DNA from: Jaltomata sinuosa
Lineage: Eukaryota; Streptophyta; Magnoliopsida; Solanales; Solanaceae
Assembly (NCBI GenBank): GCA_003996215.1
Contig: QJPP01000048.1
Span: 491,001-555,000, forward strand
DNA: 64,000 nucleotides
Reading direction: 5' to 3'
Positions 61,301-64,000 of this stretch are shown one piece after another; the first letter of the stretch is position 1, and every line of letters begins with the position of its first letter. The translations under genes were made by a program, and so were the position numbers. The notes below the pieces were generated by a model. The model was not told where the DNA came from. It was given only the letters and a program-made list of their open reading frames with translations, and did no database searches.

Positions 61301-64000
61301 CATTTTGGTCATGTTTCTAAGTGGCGGAAATTCTGAAGCACCTCCGTTGAGGTCACTGATTCTTCTGTATATGCATCATCTGAGTGTTAATTATCTTGAT
61401 TTCTACTTAGCTTAATCATAAGAACATTGCAAAAAGCAAAATAAACTTCTCATATAAAGCGTAAACTTACAGTTCTTCCAAACTGGTCAAAGCAGAAACA
61501 CTTGGGGGTATTGGTCCTTCAAATCCAGAACCTTCAATCTCTCTGTCAAAAGAGCATATTCTAATTCTACTGGAAATTTCTAACTTGTACAAATATTACC
61601 ATATGAAAGTACTCACAACTTCTGGAGGTTTTTCCAACTCTCAAAGTTAGGCAGTTTCCCAACAAAGCTGTTACTGCTTATCCTACTGTGTGATGCCAAA
61701 AGGGAAAGCCAAGAATTCAAATTAACATATGTGAAAGAAGACTAAGAAATCTCATCTTAGATGGATATTCAAATGCACTCACAGTTCAATCAATTTTGTC
61801 AGATTATTCAGTTCCACTGGCCACTCTCCTGTGAAATTATTAGCTTTGAGAATGCTGCAACAATCAAAGTTCATAGAATTAAAAATAAAATCCAGCTCAT
61901 ACTTGATCTGCTCTTGTAAAAACACACTATAATTTAAAAGCAAACAAAAAGAACCTTGAAGAAGCATGTGCCTCAAGCAGTAACACGCAAAGCGATCCGT
62001 GCAAGCATGATTTTTAAAAATGAAAAGGGAGATAAAAAGACCTTTATTTTTATTTGAGTGTAGGGATCCTCTCTTCATACGCTCAGTGATCTCTTCGTTG
62101 TCTCTTTCTTCTTCTTCTCGGGTTCACTACGACTCTTCTTCTACTCTGTTTATTTTAAATTTTCTTCTTTCTTATTTTTATTCTCCTTCTGTGTGTCTTC
62201 TTCTTTTCCACTTCTACGTTTGCAATTATTTCCATTCTTCTCTCTCATCCTGTCACAAAAAATTATATCTCCTTTTCTTGTTCGTTCTCTCTATTTCATT
62301 TTCTATTCTAACATCTTTATTCATGTACAGTTTAACAATGTTTATAAGAATTGTTGGAATTAAGTCTGTTATTGTTGTATATGATATTGAAAGCAGTAGT
62401 GTCAATTGCAGTTTTGATGTGACAAATACTAAATTTCCATATGTTAGCTATTTTATTGTTTCTTCCCAAAATTATACGGTTTACTTTAAAGAAGGTAACT
62501 GTACACGTATCTTGTTTCTCGCTTATTAATGGCCTCAGAAGCAAGTCGATTTATTGACTTCTTGCTTTCTAAAAGACTATAGAGATGCGTTTATCATCAA
62601 ACACGATGTGCCCTCATTGATGACAGTTATAAGCTATGACCTATTCCTCCTATCTTGATGGACGGTGACCAAGTATGGAAGCGTAACTCTCTTATCATCA
62701 GGAATAACTTCCACACCACTGCCTTTGCTAATGACGGGACCTTGCAAAGAACTACATCCTACAAAGGTGCTTAGACTAGAATTTTAACCAAACACAACTA
62801 AGAACCCCTTTCCACCTCAGAGTTGGTCCTCAGCATAAAGTGAGGCTCTCAGGTCTCCGAGCGACAATGGTTGGGTCTCAAAACCCACAGTATTGACCTT
62901 GTTTTCAAACAATTCTGATCAGAACATCCTCACTTGAACTCAACATTGTTTCACTTTCCCATCATTGAAAGTACACTTACGTATCCTATATCTCTTGCCT
63001 TACTTCTCCTCTCTATAGTACCCCAATGTACCAGACAAAGCATTGTCCCCAAGGAGATAGTTGAATGGTTAAGATATTGGAGTGTACCAGACAAAGCATT
63101 CCCCAAGGAGATAGTTGAATGGTTAAGATATTGGCGTGTACCAGACAAAGCATTGTCTGGTTAAGATATAGGAGTAACAACTTGAAACTCAGCTACAACA
63201 CTCAATGTGAGCTCATCTGCTCTAACCTAGGTGGGCAGGCTTATTGGCACATGTGCTTGTGGAATTTAGTAAGCTATCTTGTGGATCAATTGAGACGTGT
63301 GAAAGCGCGCCTGAACACCACAGCTAAAACAAATGTACCAGACAACATCTATACATGGTCACCTTGCAAATACTGCTCACTCAGTCTCTCAGTTTGGATT
63401 TTCATAGTCTATTCCCTCAACAACCATCTCCATTCTATTTTTTAGCTTCATTTCAGTTTTATCTCACGATCACATCTTCCACAGAATACAAACAGTAAAT
63501 TGACTTATGAAAATTAGTTAGGACAAAGAAGAGTAAGGAAGACTTACAGCATCTGCAAAGTGACCAGATTCCCTACTTCTGCTGGAAGCGATCCACTAAA
63601 CAAGTTAGTCTCCAAACTCCTGAAAATTTATGATGCATTGATGATTTCAGAAAATTTCAAGTAGTTATGTACAGTCAGTCAGTCAGTCTGAGAAAAGCGA
63701 AAGCAAGGGAACTTACATGTTCACAAGCGAGGTCATATTTCCTATGTACGCTGGGACATGCCCAGATAACCGATTATTAGAAATAGCCCTGGAAAACTTC
63801 AAATTCATGAGAAGCCCAGAATCAAAGGTTAAATTTTAATAATGCATAATGAATAAATTGCCTCACATGTATTCCAACTTGGTAGACGCCCATTCAGGGG
63901 GAATTGTACCATTTAAGTAGTTGCGGTTGAGATCACTGCAAAAAAGGTAAAATCATTAATAAGTAAAATTCAAACTGATTTTCTAACAATTGTAGTGGAT
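55301..64000 (-). CDS. LRR-malectin receptor-like kinase, gene 5 (5' end cut by window edge)
   Basis: Subtype B receptor kinase missing exons 1-3, which lie to the right of the window. Visible exons 4-24: 63867-63935, 63717-63788, 63548-63619, 61783-61854, 61617-61685, 61471-61542, 61293-61364, 61127-61198, 60624-60692, 60103-60168, 59475-59540, 59344-59379, 59217-59257, 58571-58947, 58298-58493, 57860-58012, 57359-57477, 57033-57243, 56464-56701, 55866-56016, 55301-55663. All join in frame and give about 885 residues plus stop. Content: LRRs, spacer with the KCLSISPCSD cysteines, malectin-like domain (INCGGGRV, YEADEDSAGAAKF), membrane helix, and a full kinase with GEGGFGSVYK, HRDIKGTN, DFG, VAGTMGYMAPEYA. 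Exon 13 is 66 nt and in frame, which exposes the deletion in gene 2. Intron 6 is about 1.7 kb and holds a 54-56-bp minisatellite. Intron 21 carries the same LINE tail as gene 2, so genes 2 and 5 look like closest relatives. Exon 21 uses a GTTAGT donor. Confidence 0.93.
56885..56998 (-). mobile_element. RTE LINE 3' tail in intron 21 of gene 5
   Basis: Same fragment, orientation and intron position as 15283-15398 in gene 2 (ccagtgta, gtggggtctagagggtgg, cagccttacccctaccctgtg). The insertion therefore predates the split of genes 2 and 5. Confidence 0.65.
59619..59790. mobile_element. MITE fragment in intron 13 of gene 5
   Basis: Opens with gtcgtttggtagggtgcata and has repeated attagt(t)atgct units; related to the MITE at 41841-42195. 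No right inverted end is found, so it is probably truncated. Confidence 0.45.
63028..63175. repeat. Minisatellite (54-56-bp unit) in intron 6 of gene 5
   Basis: Two full units (63028-63083, 63084-63137) and a third with an internal deletion (63138-63175), each starting gtaccagacaaagcatt and containing gttaagatat. Gene 2 (about 21227-21285) and gene 4 (about 45032-45085, reverse orientation relative to the gene) show a single related unit. Confidence 0.8.

Noticed and set aside
62020..62529. 169-codon plus-strand frame
   Set aside because: Lies antisense inside intron 6 of gene 5 in pyrimidine-rich DNA (runs of tcttctt); no recognisable domain.

Overview
The window is nuclear plant DNA from a dicot, most likely Solanaceae. 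The basis is AT-rich intergenic DNA, many short GT-AG introns, a 24-exon receptor-kinase gene structure, and repeats of kinds common in nightshades (RTE LINE tails, foldback elements, Helitrons, MITEs). The family assignment is inference.

The window is one tandem cluster of five paralogous receptor-like kinases of the LRR-malectin type (LRR-RLK subfamily VIII-2; Arabidopsis relatives include RKF1, LIK1/At3g14840 and At1g53430). All were reconstructed exon by exon. Gene 1 (1-7337, minus) is cut by the left edge after the glycine-loop exon. Gene 2 (13707-23169, minus) is complete but has a 1-bp deletion in exon 13. Gene 3 (27368-38590, minus) is intact, 993 residues. Gene 4 (42413-52104, plus) is intact, 1008 residues, and inverted relative to the others. 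Gene 5 (55301-64000, minus) is cut by the right edge before exons 1-3. Every copy follows one plan: signal peptide, N-terminal cap, about eleven LRR exons of 63-72 nt, a Cys-rich spacer, a malectin-like domain, one membrane helix and a cytoplasmic Ser/Thr kinase. Genes 1 and 3 form subtype A (135-nt membrane exon). Genes 2, 4 and 5 form subtype B (153-nt membrane exon). The order is A-B-A-B(inverted)-B.

Between and inside the genes lies a dense layer of mobile DNA. In the gene 1/2 spacer there is a Helitron (10585-11481), a second Helitron-like 5' end (8365) and a 5'-truncated RTE LINE with a perfect 17-bp target duplication (12243-13135). In the gene 2/3 spacer there is a 2.0-kb foldback element with a 9-bp target duplication and a core of nine ~112-bp tandem repeats (24725-26730). 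Introns carry short LTR-like elements, a Tourist-like MITE, other MITEs, LINE tails and a perfect 48-bp hairpin. Genes 3 and 4 are head-to-head across a 3.8-kb spacer with a 244-bp tandem duplication. Genes 4 and 5 are tail-to-tail across a 3.2-kb spacer with a ~200-300-bp direct repeat related to sequence upstream of gene 2.

The genes probably act as cell-surface receptors, with ligand sensing by LRRs plus malectin and signalling by an RD kinase. The ligands cannot be read from the sequence. No novel enzymatic system is evident. The most interesting points are the frameshift in gene 2 that exon skipping could bypass, an extra residue in the kinase activation segment of gene 4, and the recent structural rearrangements.
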